Below, in pieces: positions 33,188 to 41,835 of a stretch of 51,486 nucleotides of DNA. Positions within the stretch are counted from its first letter, which is position 1. Each line of letters begins with the position of its first letter. The translations under genes and the position numbers were made by a program. A model generated the notes under the pieces. It did no database searches, had not been told where the DNA came from, and was given only the letters and a program-made list of their open reading frames with translations. This DNA is from JBJYKD01 sp049310025 (GTDB taxonomy: Bacteria > Bacillota > Thermosediminibacteria > Thermosediminibacterales > Tepidanaerobacteraceae). Where the stretch lies: the NCBI RefSeq assembly GCF_049310025.1, contig NZ_JBJYKD010000024.1, forward strand, positions 1 through 51,486, given 5' to 3'.

Positions 33188-34582
33188 TTAATCCTCCTGT
33201 CTCTCTAGTTTTAATAACAATACGCGCGCGGTAGCGGAAGTAATTTTAAACCTGTCGTCGATCCTCATGCCTGCCACCCATACAATCCGGCCGTTGTCTG
33301 TTACCACCGGTACTTTATCCCGCTCCTTTCCGGGCACCTTTTCATCGGTAAAAAAGTCCTGCAGTTTTTTAAAGCCGCCGGCTCCGAGGGGTTTAAATCG
33401 GTCACCCGGCCGACGGTTTCGAACAGTTAAATTTCCTTTTATTTTATCATAATCCAGCTGGGCTATCAAGGGATTGGTTTTTATTATCTCCCGCCCCGTG
33501 CCGCTCCTGACTTCCGCCTCTATGGCGACGCCAGCCTCCTTTATGAACACCCTGCCCGGGACGGGAAGGTCGTAACAATAATCGGGAATCCTTTCCTCTT
33601 CTCCACGGAATATGCAAAAATGCTCATAGTTTTTTCGGCCCTTGAGGCCTTTGGGAAGATCGACGACGGTACCGGTGGGGGATTTTTCTATAAACTGCAC
33701 CAGCATGATGGTGTGGCGGTGCTCAAAATCCCTGACGTCGCCCACCAGGCATTCCACCGACTTCCTTATAATGCGCCTTTTCAAAGCCTCATGGAGAGAT
33801 AAAAACTTTTTTATATCTATAAAAACTTTACCCGGCTCTTGCCGAGCCGCCTCTTCCCACGCCCTGCCAGTCTCCTCCTCTAAATACGACAAATCCTGCC
33901 TTGCGATGTCCGACAACCTCCTGAGGGATGCTCCGAAATGACCGCAGTACTTTTCCTCTATTAAGGGAATGAGTTCCAGCCTTATTCTGTTTCTGAAATA
34001 ATCGGTGGTCAGGTTGGTCCTGTCTATCCTGTAAGGGATGCCCTCTTCTTTCAAATACAATTCAATCTCTTCCCGCGGAATTTCCAGGAGAGGCCTGATG
34101 TAAAAATCCCTCACCGGCTCTATGCCTACCAGGCCTTCCAGACCCGCACCCCTCAATATATTCATCAGCACCGTTTCCTCGTGGTCGTTCCTGTTGTGCC
34201 CCAGGGCCACTTTCCGGGCGCCTGTTTTGAGCCTCACCCTCTCAAAAAAGGCGTATCTCACCCGGCGGGCCGCATCTTCCGGAGAAAGGCCCGTCTTCTC
34301 GATATACGCCGGGACGTCCGCCCTTTCGCAGTAAAAGGTGATTCCCCACTTTCTGCACAAATCTTCAACGAACCGGGCGTCCTCTTCGGATTCTTTTCCC
34401 CTGAACATGTGGTCCAGGTGGGCCACCGCAATATCAACTCCCAGTTGGTCTTTAAACACCCACAGGAGATGCAAAAGGCATACGGAATCGGGGCCGCCTG
34501 AAACGCCGGCGAGCACCATATCGCCTTTTTCTATCATATTATACTTCGAAAGGGTGTCAAGAAAAGTTTTTTTAATATCCAC
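33188..34582 (-). CDS. tilS: tRNA(Ile)-lysidine synthase
   Basis: TilS makes lysidine at the wobble position of the AUA-reading isoleucine tRNA. The PP-loop GVSGGPDSVCLLHL is near the N-terminus and the C-terminal substrate domain ends with RRPGDRFKPLGAGGFKKLQD, a family hallmark. I choose the GTG at 34582 (464 residues, VDIKKTFLDTLSKY) because the frame upstream encodes nothing family-like and GGAG lies seven bases before it. Promoter at 34749-34777. Confidence 0.93.
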   Translation of the reverse strand: MDIKKTFLDTLSKYNMIEKGDMVLAGVSGGPDSVCLLHLLWVFKDQLGVDIAVAHLDHMFRGKESEEDARFVEDLCRKWGITFYCERADVPAYIEKTGLSPEDAARRVRYAFFERVRLKTGARKVALGHNRNDHEETVLMNILRGAGLEGLVGIEPVRDFYIRPLLEIPREEIELYLKEEGIPYRIDRTNLTTDYFRNRIRLELIPLIEEKYCGHFGASLRRLSDIARQDLSYLEEETGRAWEEAARQEPGKVFIDIKKFLSLHEALKRRIIRKSVECLVGDVRDFEHRHTIMLVQFIEKSPTGTVVDLPKGLKGRKNYEHFCIFRGEEERIPDYCYDLPVPGRVFIKEAGVAIEAEVRSGTGREIIKTNPLIAQLDYDKIKGNLTVRNRRPGDRFKPLGAGGFKKLQDFFTDEKVPGKERDKVPVVTDNGRIVWVAGMRIDDRFKITSATARVLLLKLERQED

Positions 34583-34748
34583 GGTAAGCTCCGCTCCTTT
34601 GATGCCCGGCTGAAATCTATAATTTGTCACCCCTGCATGCCGCCCCCGCCGCCTGAATCAAGCTCAAAAATGTTTCTTGCTTACTCTGCGGCGCCTGCGG
34701 CCGTCACGAATCACCGGCGATGAGTTTCTACAATAGAATCATAAATAA

Positions 34749-34777
34749 ATAATATGATGTTCTGCGCATATTTTCAA
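34749..34777 (-). promoter_or_regulatory. Sigma-A promoter of tilS-hpt-ftsH
   Basis: TTGAAA (34772-34777), 17 bases, TATTAT (34749-34754) on the minus strand. Confidence 0.6.
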
Positions 34778-34826
34778 CATTTTTTACTTTCTTATTCGAT
34801 TTTTTCCTCATTTTGAACATAAAAAA

Positions 34827-34924
34827 AATCGGTCCGGACAAAATTTTGATTCTGGTGCAGAAACCGCTGCCGGAGTTGCCAAAAGCACTTCACACCAGAA
34901 GCATTTTTTGTGTTCGGACCGATT
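34827..34924. repeat. 98-bp nested inverted repeat, also terminator of spoIIE
   Basis: Outer arms AATCGGTCCGGAC (34827-34839) and GTTCGGACCGATT (34912-34924) differ at one base. Inner arms TTCTGGTG (34850-34857) and CACCAGAA (34893-34900) are perfect. Eight T follow on the minus strand, 28 bases after the spoIIE stop. It can terminate spoIIE, but the two-tier layout is larger than a normal terminator. Confidence 0.75.
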
Positions 34925-34951
34925 CACTTTTTTGTAGGCACAGGGTTTAAC

Positions 34952-37312
34952 CTATACCGACTTCTCCCATATCCTCGCCACCAGCACGGTCATGTCGTCC
35001 CTTGCGGGGGATATTTTTTTGGCGCACTCGAGTATCCCGTCGGCGATTTCCTGGGGATTGGACGTGCGGGCCTGAGCCAGCAGCCTCCGCAGGGCCTCAT
35101 CCCCGTTTTCCCGCATTGAAAAGGAGTCCAGCACTCCGTCGGTCACCATAACCACCATATCCCCGGGCCTGAGGTGCCGTTCCGAAACCACCGGAGAAAT
35201 GTCGTCCATTATTCCCACCGGAAAGCTGCCTCCTTTTATTACTTCCACCCTGCTGCCGCGCTTGACAAATCCCGCCGCGGAGCCTGCCTTTATGAATTCC
35301 GCTTTGCCGGTGTGGGTATCAATGAGTGCCAGGTCTGCGGTGGAAAAGCTCTCCTCGCAGGCGCACAGTCCAACGGCCGAATTGGTTATCTTTAGGGCCG
35401 AACTCCCGTCAAAACCGGCTTCCAGCAAGCGTTCCAGAAAAGCCAGAGTCTTCCCGCTATGCCTGGCCGCCATTTCCCCGACCCCCATACCGTCGCTCAA
35501 AGCCAGCAAAAATTTGCCGTTTTTTAACTCCAGAAAAGAAAATCCGTCGCCGGAAACGCCCATACCCTCCCTGGCCGTACCCGCCACTCCTACGGCCACC
35601 CCGTAAGCTCCGGATGAAACGGCCTTCATCAAGCACCTGGAACCCCCGCTCTTTAAAGGGCATTCCACTTCTTTTATTTCAAACTTCTTTCCCAGCACCT
35701 CCGTCAGCGCCGCCGGTATACGGGATTCGCACTGCCTTTCCCCCAGACACGGTTTTTTTGCCATTTTGACCCGGTATTCCCGGCGGTCTTCTTCGATATG
35801 CAGCGCTTCCATCCTCACGCCGAGCCGGGCAAGGCTGTCCAGCAATTTGCCCTCCGGATACCCGTCGTATTCGTCAAAAGGCCAGTTTTCAGCCAGAGCC
35901 TTGATAATGCCCGCGGCTTTCTTAAAACGGCCGCATATCGTATCGCGGGTGTTTCTTACAATGGAATTCACCCTCTGTTCCAGGTTATATACAGCGCTCT
36001 GTTCCCTGACTATCCTCTTTATATCGTCAATCCTGCCGCACCGCGCCTTAAAAAGGTAAGGCAGGATATGCGATACGGGATTTTCTTCATAATTCCTTAT
36101 CAATTCATAAAAGGCATGCACGGTCCTGCTATTTTCCCTCTCCCAGCAGGTCCTGCAAAGTCCGCATGTGGAACAGACCCTGCTCCTGGCCTCCTTCATA
36201 ACCCTGTCGAGGTATCCCTTCCGCAGGGCTTCCCTTTCGTCGTTTAAAGGCTCCAGAAAGCTTTTGCCCATTTCCTCCAGCAGAACGGCCATATCATAAA
36301 GCTCCAGCCTGGCGAGGTTCACCGCACCGGGACCCGGCACGGCGGCCGCCGGCGATGCCTCCAGGTAAAACTTCATCCTTTTAATGGCCGGCTTCGGGAT
36401 CATCAGGAACAGCCCCACCGCAACAATAAGCGCCGGCAGGGGGATTATGCTTTCACCCATTGAGTTTACGTAGAGGTTGTACAAGATGTATCCCAGGACA
36501 AAACCCGCCGCCGACCCCGGCTTGCCCAGCCTGTGAAACGTGCCTGCAACAAGCCCTGAAAAAGCCATAATTGCCGCAAACCACGGCGACAGGGCCAGAG
36601 AAGACCCGGTGACGCCGATTATAATACCCGCAGCCGCTCCCGCCCCGGCGCCGTTTATGAGAGCCATTACCAGCACCGCCAGGACCCCGAGCACATCTTT
36701 AAGGTTTACCCCGGAAAATTCCAGACCCTGCGCCATGGGAAGTAAAACCCCGGCCAGTACGGCCAGGCATATATTTTTTTCCGCCTCTCCCACTGGCACC
36801 CTGAAAACCCAGTGCAGCCCACCCGGGATTATGAAAATCATTATGCATGAGAGGCCGCATTCCATGACAAGAAGCAGCAGATCGTAGGGGGAATAACCCC
36901 CTGTCACCAGAAATATGAGCCCTCCAAGGGCGTTGGATATAAATACCAGGGCCGCCGTCAGAAACTCTCCGGGCTTTAAATGCTTTTGGAGCACGGTAAA
37001 AGCCGCGGTAAAAATCGCCGTGGCGAAAAAGTATCTCAAGGCGGCGGGACTTTTCACGGCCGATACTATTCCCAGCAAGGAAAACAAACCCGCCGCCGCA
37101 AATTTTTCCCTGTAAAGGGCCGCAGCCGCGGTAAAGGAAAGACCAAAGGGATACAGCCCGTTTAGAGAGGCTCGTCCAAAACAGAACGCCAGCAGGGAAA
37201 GCCATAATGATTCCGATGAAATAATGCCTGTCAAATTGAGCGACAGGGAAGAAATTTTGCCTTTATTAAATTTTTGGAATTCTATCTGGGCTTTGTTTAT
37301 CAAGTAAATCAC
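34952..37312 (-). CDS. spoIIE: Stage II sporulation protein E, PP2C-type phosphatase
   Basis: SpoIIE dephosphorylates SpoIIAA to activate sigma-F in the forespore and helps polar division. The 786-residue length, ten or so N-terminal membrane helices (about 25-325), central regulatory region and C-terminal PP2C domain (ALSDGMGVGEMAARHS, MVVMVTDGVLDSF) match the family. The start is GTG 37312 or the TTG nine bases downstream. The promoter has the 21-base spacer known for spoIIE in B. subtilis. The gene marks the organism as a spore-former or a descendant of one. Confidence 0.96.
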   Translation of the reverse strand: MIYLINKAQIEFQKFNKGKISSLSLNLTGIISSESLWLSLLAFCFGRASLNGLYPFGLSFTAAAALYREKFAAAGLFSLLGIVSAVKSPAALRYFFATAIFTAAFTVLQKHLKPGEFLTAALVFISNALGGLIFLVTGGYSPYDLLLLVMECGLSCIMIFIIPGGLHWVFRVPVGEAEKNICLAVLAGVLLPMAQGLEFSGVNLKDVLGVLAVLVMALINGAGAGAAAGIIIGVTGSSLALSPWFAAIMAFSGLVAGTFHRLGKPGSAAGFVLGYILYNLYVNSMGESIIPLPALIVAVGLFLMIPKPAIKRMKFYLEASPAAAVPGPGAVNLARLELYDMAVLLEEMGKSFLEPLNDEREALRKGYLDRVMKEARSRVCSTCGLCRTCWERENSRTVHAFYELIRNYEENPVSHILPYLFKARCGRIDDIKRIVREQSAVYNLEQRVNSIVRNTRDTICGRFKKAAGIIKALAENWPFDEYDGYPEGKLLDSLARLGVRMEALHIEEDRREYRVKMAKKPCLGERQCESRIPAALTEVLGKKFEIKEVECPLKSGGSRCLMKAVSSGAYGVAVGVAGTAREGMGVSGDGFSFLELKNGKFLLALSDGMGVGEMAARHSGKTLAFLERLLEAGFDGSSALKITNSAVGLCACEESFSTADLALIDTHTGKAEFIKAGSAAGFVKRGSRVEVIKGGSFPVGIMDDISPVVSERHLRPGDMVVMVTDGVLDSFSMRENGDEALRRLLAQARTSNPQEIADGILECAKKISPARDDMTVLVARIWEKSV

Positions 37313-37334
37313 CTACCATGTTTTGTTGGTAGGT
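37311..37334 (-). promoter_or_regulatory. Hairpin masking the spoIIE ribosome binding site
   Basis: On the mRNA strand ACCTACC and GGTAGGT are perfect partners with a ten-base loop; the second arm is the Shine-Dalgarno region of spoIIE. Folding would hide it, so translation may be conditional. Confidence 0.55.
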
Positions 37335-37337
37335 TTT

Positions 37338-37370
37338 ATTATATATCAAGGGGTTAGTAAAAATTGTCAA
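37338..37370 (-). promoter_or_regulatory. spoIIE promoter with 21-base spacer
   Basis: TTGACA (37365-37370), 21 bases, TATAAT (37338-37343) on the minus strand. Both hexamers are perfect yet the spacer is four bases too long, as in the Spo0A-activated spoIIE promoter of B. subtilis. TTGTCAA overlapping the -35 on the plus strand resembles a 0A box. Confidence 0.8.
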
Positions 37371-37635
37371 TCAAGAGGGGCGATTTTAAAAAATCGTATG
37401 ACATAAATTCCAATTATCATACAGTTTTTGAAAAAATTCAGGCTTCCAGGCTTACCCGTTTTCTACAGTTTGTGTCATCTGGTGGATTGATAAAGTTCTT
37501 TTGCTGTTTTCCACAGACATGTCAAAACTCGACTTCTAAATAATCTGCAATGGTCTGGCTCTATGGTGTCCCGGCCGTCACATGTTAATTTTACTTACTC
37601 TGCTGCATGACATGCGGGTTCCATTACAAAAAAAT

Positions 37636-37655
37636 AAGCCGCCCGATAGCGGCTT
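37636..37655 (-). terminator. Terminator of the tRNA cluster
   Basis: AAGCCGC and GCGGCTT with a six-base loop, followed on the minus strand by ATTTTTTT. Confidence 0.85.
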
Positions 37656-37683
37656 TTTTCTTAATAAATAAAATATTAAAATA

Positions 37684-37758
37684 TGGTGACCCTGCGGGGA
37701 TTCGAACCCCGGTTACCGCCGTGAAAGGGCGATGTCTTAACCACTTGACCACAGGGCC
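37684..37758 (-). tRNA. tRNA-Glu (anticodon UUC)
   Basis: A 75-base cloverleaf with encoded CCA. The acceptor GGCCCTG pairs with CAGGGTC (allowing G-U), the anticodon loop is CTTTCAC giving UUC, and GGTTCGAATCC is the T loop. Last of three tRNAs read on the minus strand. Confidence 0.95.
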
Positions 37759-37774
37759 GTATATAAAATATAAA

Positions 37775-37851
37775 TGGTAGCGGCGCAGGGATTTGAACCC
37801 CGGACACTGCGGGTATGAACCGCATGCTCTAGCCACCTGAGCTACGCCGCC
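37775..37851 (-). tRNA. tRNA-Met, elongator (anticodon CAU)
   Basis: A 77-base cloverleaf with CCA; the acceptor GGCGGCG pairs with CGCCGCT and the loop TTCATAC gives CAU. The first bases are paired, unlike the initiator. A lysidine-modified isoleucine tRNA also reads as CAU in DNA; the body resembles elongator Met. Confidence 0.88.
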
Positions 37852-37959
37852 ACGTAGTGATGCGAGAAATAGGAGGTGTGATGTGAGATTAAGCAGGATT
37901 TTGCCTTTCGGCAAATTCACATATTCCCGCTTTCAACTTCTCACTTGGCACTTCTGATA

Positions 37960-38036
<77 letters not shown>

Positions 38037-38062
38037 TCATCCAAAATCACGACACAGTTTAT

Positions 38063-38091
38063 ATTCTACAATAAAAATTCCGTCCCGTCAA
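38063..38091 (-). promoter_or_regulatory. Sigma-A promoter of the tRNA cluster
   Basis: TTGACG (38086-38091), 17 bases, TAGAAT (38063-38068) on the minus strand, 27 bases before the initiator tRNA. Confidence 0.7.
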
Positions 38092-38209
38092 GACCCCCAA
38101 TATAGAGCCCCTCCATAAAGGTCCTCATAAAACGCTTAATCCTCACATCGCAGCCCCGATAAAAGCCTCATTAGAGCCCTTATATAACAGCCGCAATGAA
38201 AAACCGCAG

Positions 38210-39010
38210 CTAGAACACGCTTAACATCTCTTCTTTCAAATCCGTTATAAACATGTGGCCGGGGGAATGGGTTATCATGATCCCGGGTTTTGATTTCATT
38301 GCCACAGCCTGCGGAGTAACCCCGCAGGCCCAGAAGACGGGTACTTCCCCTTCCCTTATCTCCACGGCGTCGCCAAAATCCGGTTTATCCAGAGAAGCTA
38401 TCCCGATGCTTCCCGGGTCCCCGATATGGACGGGAGCGCCGTGTACCGCCGGAAACCTGGATGTTACCTGGACGGCCCTCACCACAAGGCTCTGCGGGAT
38501 GGGCCTCATGCTTACCACCATTTGGCCCCGAAAGATTCCGGCAGGCCTTGTCTCAATGTTTGTAATGTACATGGGCACATTTTTGCCTTCTTCAATGTGC
38601 CTAACCGGGATATTATTTTCCAGAAGGGCTTTTTCAAAGGTAAAGCTGCAGCCCAGAAGAAACGCCACAAAGTCGTTCCGCCAGTAATCCCTTATATCCT
38701 GAACTTCGGCTTCCAGCACGCCGTTTTTATAAACCCTGTATTTGGGTATATCGGTCCGTAAATCCGCCCCTTTTGCAACGCCTTTGGGTTCCGCGCTGCC
38801 CGCGTCCGTGACATCCAGAACGGGACAGGGCTTGGGATTTCTATAGGCAAAAAGTAAAAAATCGTAAGCCAGATCTTTGGGGAGGATTACAAGGTTGGCC
38901 TGAGTGTAGCCGAGCGCCACACCGCAGGTGGGGCCGGTCAGCACGCCTTCACGGATCAATCTCCTGGCATCGGGTGCTTTAAGATTTTTGAAATCTACTT
39001 TTTCAGCCAT
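38210..39010 (-). CDS. DUF1445 family protein (putative D-glutamate cyclase / hydro-lyase)
   Basis: The 266-residue protein matches the YcsI/DUF1445 family (ARRLIREGVLTGPTCGVALG, TDIPKYRVYKNG, FLLGCSFTFE, SMRPIP). The same domain in the mitochondrial protein DGLUCY converts D-glutamate to 5-oxo-D-proline. As the last gene of the pxpA-pxpB-pxpC operon this activity fits well: it would connect D-glutamate with 5-oxoproline. B. subtilis has ycsI in the equivalent cluster. Confidence 0.85.
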   Translation of the reverse strand: MAEKVDFKNLKAPDARRLIREGVLTGPTCGVALGYTQANLVILPKDLAYDFLLFAYRNPKPCPVLDVTDAGSAEPKGVAKGADLRTDIPKYRVYKNGVLEAEVQDIRDYWRNDFVAFLLGCSFTFEKALLENNIPVRHIEEGKNVPMYITNIETRPAGIFRGQMVVSMRPIPQSLVVRAVQVTSRFPAVHGAPVHIGDPGSIGIASLDKPDFGDAVEIREGEVPVFWACGVTPQAVAMKSKPGIMITHSPGHMFITDLKEEMLSVF

Positions 39011-39027
39011 TATACCACCCCAATATT

Positions 39028-40032
39028 TTAAAGCGTCTCCACGCTCACGTCATAAGACCTGCCGTTTACGTTTACGTCGAAATATCTCAGCGGTTTCAGA
39101 GTCTCCCTGATTTTTTTGATTTTATGTTCACTTTCCATTAAAATCCTGTGGGCCTCGGAAATGTCCACCGCTTTAAATCTCAACCTGTCGCCCGGCTTTA
39201 ACTGCGCAAGCTGGGCCAGGTCAGCAGAAATGACCGTCGCAATCTTTGTGTAACCGCCGGTGGTCTGGGCGTCCTTCATCATTATAATGGGCTTTCCGTT
39301 TCCCGGTATCTGGACGGCGCCGGGCAAAAGCCCGTCGGTTATTATGTCATGTTTTTCTATGGCCCTTATCTCCGGACCCTCCAGCCTGTAACCCATCCTG
39401 TCCGAATCCTTGGTAATTGTATATGTGGAACTGAAAAAAAGTTTAAGGGCTTCTTCTGTAAAGTGGTCGCTCTGGGGGCCGGGTATCACCCGGATCTCGG
39501 CCTCATCGGAGTATGAAGGGATGAACTCATCCAATACCTTCCTGAAAATGGAAATCGAACCGGCGTCTTTGCTGGAAAGGATGTCGCCTTTTTCTATGCG
39601 CCTGCCCCTTACTCCTCCTATGCCGCCGCGAATGTATGTGGATGCACTGCCCATGATCACATCCGCCTGGAACCCTCCGGAAACGGCCAGATACGCCCTG
39701 CAGCCGGACTTTATAGCCCCAAAGGACAGGACATCCCCCTTCCTTACCGGAAAGGAAGACCAGCACGCTCTCGGAGAACCGTTCACCAGAGGCGGCATTT
39801 CCGCTCCGGCCACCGCCACCGTCACATCTTCCATGACTTCGAGGGTCGGCCCCATGACGGTTATTTCGAGGGCGGGGGCCGATTCGTCGTTGCCCGCCAG
39901 AATGTTGGCCACCCGGAAGGAAAACTCATCCATGGCCCCGGCCGTGGGGACCCCCTGGCTTTCATACCCGAACCTGCCCATATCCTGAATTGTGGTAAAA
40001 AGGCCGGGATTTATCACCTTGAAACACTCCAC
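39028..40032 (-). CDS. pxpC: 5-oxoprolinase subunit C
   Basis: A 334-residue protein of the KipA/biotin-dependent carboxyltransferase-like family (NPGLFTTIQDMGRFGYESQGVPTAGAMD at the start, the first part being its clearest signature). With PxpA and PxpB it forms the ATP-dependent 5-oxoprolinase that opens 5-oxoproline to glutamate. GTG start after GAGGGAG. Confidence 0.93.
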   Translation of the reverse strand: MECFKVINPGLFTTIQDMGRFGYESQGVPTAGAMDEFSFRVANILAGNDESAPALEITVMGPTLEVMEDVTVAVAGAEMPPLVNGSPRACWSSFPVRKGDVLSFGAIKSGCRAYLAVSGGFQADVIMGSASTYIRGGIGGVRGRRIEKGDILSSKDAGSISIFRKVLDEFIPSYSDEAEIRVIPGPQSDHFTEEALKLFFSSTYTITKDSDRMGYRLEGPEIRAIEKHDIITDGLLPGAVQIPGNGKPIIMMKDAQTTGGYTKIATVISADLAQLAQLKPGDRLRFKAVDISEAHRILMESEHKIKKIRETLKPLRYFDVNVNGRSYDVSVETL

Positions 40033-40091
40033 TTTTTCTCCCTCGCTTTAAAAGTTACTGTCAGCTTTTAATTCCTGGCCGCGGGCAGGAT

Positions 40092-40823
40092 TTACCCGCC
40101 GTCATATTCGTAAAACCTGACCCTGTAAATACCCCTGTTTATCTCGTCCTCAATTTTATAAAATTCGTCCTCGCTTATGCGCACGAATTTGATGTAGTTG
40201 CCGGCTTCCAGAAGGATGGGCTTTTCCCTTTTGGGATCGTACAGCTTTACGGGGGTTTTGCCTATGAGCCTCCACCCTCCCGGGCTTGTCAGGGGGTATA
40301 TGCCCGTCTGGCCTCCCGCAATGCCCACCGAACCGGCCTTTATCTCGGTCCTGGGCTTTTCCAGGCGGGGTGTGGCGATTTTTTCCGACATGCCTCCAAG
40401 ATACGCAAACCCCATGGTAAAGCCCAGCATGTAAATCCTGTATACGGGCTCTGTGTGAATTTTTATCACTTCTTCTTGAGTCATGCCGTGATACTCCGCC
40501 ACAAAACCCAGGTCCGGTCCGAATTCACCTCCGTACGCCACGGGGATTTCATAAACCCCGGGCCTGAATTCCTCCACATCATCATGTCCGCCGCCGGCCT
40601 GCAAAAGACCCAGCAGCTCGCCGTACCCGATCTTCAGCGGGTCATATTTCACCAGCAGCGACCTGTATGTGGGGATCATGGAAACGATTCCCCCGTATCC
40701 TGCTTTTTTTAATGAATTGTAAAGGCCCAGCACCCTTTTGTTGCACTCTTCGCTTATTTCGTTCCCAAACTCCACGACAACGGCCCTGTCTCCACAGGGG
40801 AGAATCTTTGGTTTCTCGTACAC
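40092..40823 (-). CDS. pxpB: 5-oxoprolinase subunit B
   Basis: A 243-residue KipI-like protein. Family motifs: CGDRAVVVEFGN near the start, GFTMGFAYLGGM and GSVGIAGGQTGIYPLTSPGG in the second half (cyclophilin-like domain). It partners with PxpC. GTG start after GAGGAG. The distance to pxpA is 12 bases. Confidence 0.93.
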   Translation of the reverse strand: MYEKPKILPCGDRAVVVEFGNEISEECNKRVLGLYNSLKKAGYGGIVSMIPTYRSLLVKYDPLKIGYGELLGLLQAGGGHDDVEEFRPGVYEIPVAYGGEFGPDLGFVAEYHGMTQEEVIKIHTEPVYRIYMLGFTMGFAYLGGMSEKIATPRLEKPRTEIKAGSVGIAGGQTGIYPLTSPGGWRLIGKTPVKLYDPKREKPILLEAGNYIKFVRISEDEFYKIEDEINRGIYRVRFYEYDGG

Positions 40824-40835
40824 ACTACCAACTCC

Positions 40836-41606
40836 TCACATGAAACTGCCCATGGGGGCGATTATCACACCGTTTTCCTCCAGGGTCTTCTTAATCTTGT
40901 TGGCAAATTCCACCGCCTGGGGATTGTCGCCATGGACGCAGATGGTGTCGGCCTTGACTTTGACGAGACTGCCGTCAACGGCCTCCACGACCCCTTCTTT
41001 GACCATTCTCAGGACTCTTTTGCAGGCAAGTTCTTCATCATGAATTACGGCATTGGGAAGTTTCCTGGAAACCAGCGTCCCGTCGGGGTTTAAGTTCCTG
41101 TCGGCAAAGACCTCGCACGCAAATTTCAGGCCGGCTTTCTCCGCCGCTCTCTGCATGGCGGTATTCGCCATGCCCACGCAGATGAGGTTCTCATCGACGG
41201 CGGCTATGGCCTCTGCGATGGCTGATGCAAGCTTTTCGTCCACCGCCGCCATATTGTACAGGGCGCCGTGGGCTTTTACATGCTGCATTTTGATGCCCCG
41301 GCTCCGGCAAAAGGCCTGCAGAGCTCCAATCTGGTAGACGATATAGTTTTTGGCTTCCGCCGGTGAAATATCCATATTTCTCCTGCCGAAACCCGCAAGG
41401 TCCGGGAATCCGGGATGCGCCCCCACCGCCACACCGTTTCTCTTCGAGATGTCAACGGTCCTGTCCATCACCATGGGGTCACCGGCATGAAAACCGCAGG
41501 CTATGTTGGCTGAAGAAATAAATTTTGCAATCTCCTCATCCATCCCTATTTTATAGGCACCGAAGCTCTCCCCAATATCGCTGTTCAGATCCACCATGTG
41601 AGCCAT
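40836..41606 (-). CDS. pxpA: 5-oxoprolinase subunit A
   Basis: A 256-residue LamB/YcsF family protein: VDLNSDIGESFGAYKIG at the N-terminus, ANIACGFHAGDP and GVAVGAHPGFPDLAGFGRR are diagnostic. First gene of the pxp operon, ATG after GGAGGTAAGG. A near-consensus sigma-54 promoter lies about 45 bases upstream, and a palindrome lies further out. Confidence 0.95.
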   Translation of the reverse strand: MAHMVDLNSDIGESFGAYKIGMDEEIAKFISSANIACGFHAGDPMVMDRTVDISKRNGVAVGAHPGFPDLAGFGRRNMDISPAEAKNYIVYQIGALQAFCRSRGIKMQHVKAHGALYNMAAVDEKLASAIAEAIAAVDENLICVGMANTAMQRAAEKAGLKFACEVFADRNLNPDGTLVSRKLPNAVIHDEELACKRVLRMVKEGVVEAVDGSLVKVKADTICVHGDNPQAVEFANKIKKTLEENGVIIAPMGSFM

Positions 41607-41650
41607 AAAACCTTACCTCCACTCTCTTATGATTTGTTTATGTAAGATTT

Positions 41651-41670
41651 TTTGCAAATTCCGTACCAAG
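41651..41670 (-). promoter_or_regulatory. Sigma-54 promoter of the pxp operon
   Basis: On the minus strand CTTGGTACGGAATTTGCAA: GG (41667-41666), ten bases, GC (41655-41654). It matches the TTGGCACG-N4-TTGCA consensus at nearly all positions. Transcription should start near 41642. Confidence 0.85.
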
Positions 41671-41726
41671 TGACTCAACCGCGAAACGGGTGTCCGGCGC
41701 ATATTATGAATCTTTCTCAAGAAGCC

Positions 41727-41746
41727 GGAGCGCTTCGGACCGCTCC
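41727..41746. promoter_or_regulatory. GGAGCG-N8-CGCTCC palindrome, candidate activator site
   Basis: Perfect 6-bp arms with an eight-base centre, located about 85-105 bases upstream of the predicted pxp start. This is the usual distance for an NtrC-type activator. The site lies between pxpA and the divergent symporter gene. Confidence 0.5.
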
Positions 41747-41835
41747 AAAAGTGCTATTTCGCTCTTTTTTTACTTTTTACCACTTTCCTATATTCTTTTC
41801 AAGATGTATTATTTTATTGTAGGGGAGGGATGGTC

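Larger units (their letters stand above)
34583..34951. other. 369-bp gap between tilS and spoIIE
   Basis: Contains the tilS promoter, a GC-rich leader of about 150 bases with several possible helices before tilS, and the long nested palindrome that follows spoIIE. I see no gene in it. Confidence 0.6.
37313..37683. other. 371-bp gap between spoIIE and tRNA-Glu
   Basis: Holds the spoIIE promoter, a possible second 0A-like site (TGTCAAA near 37517), and the tRNA terminator. No gene is visible in the remainder. Confidence 0.6.

Noticed and set aside
37852..37959. GGAGGTGTGATG between tRNA-Met and tRNA-fMet as the start of a small gene
   Set aside because: The ATG is followed at once by TGA; the segment only holds a small TTTGCC/GGCAAA hairpin.
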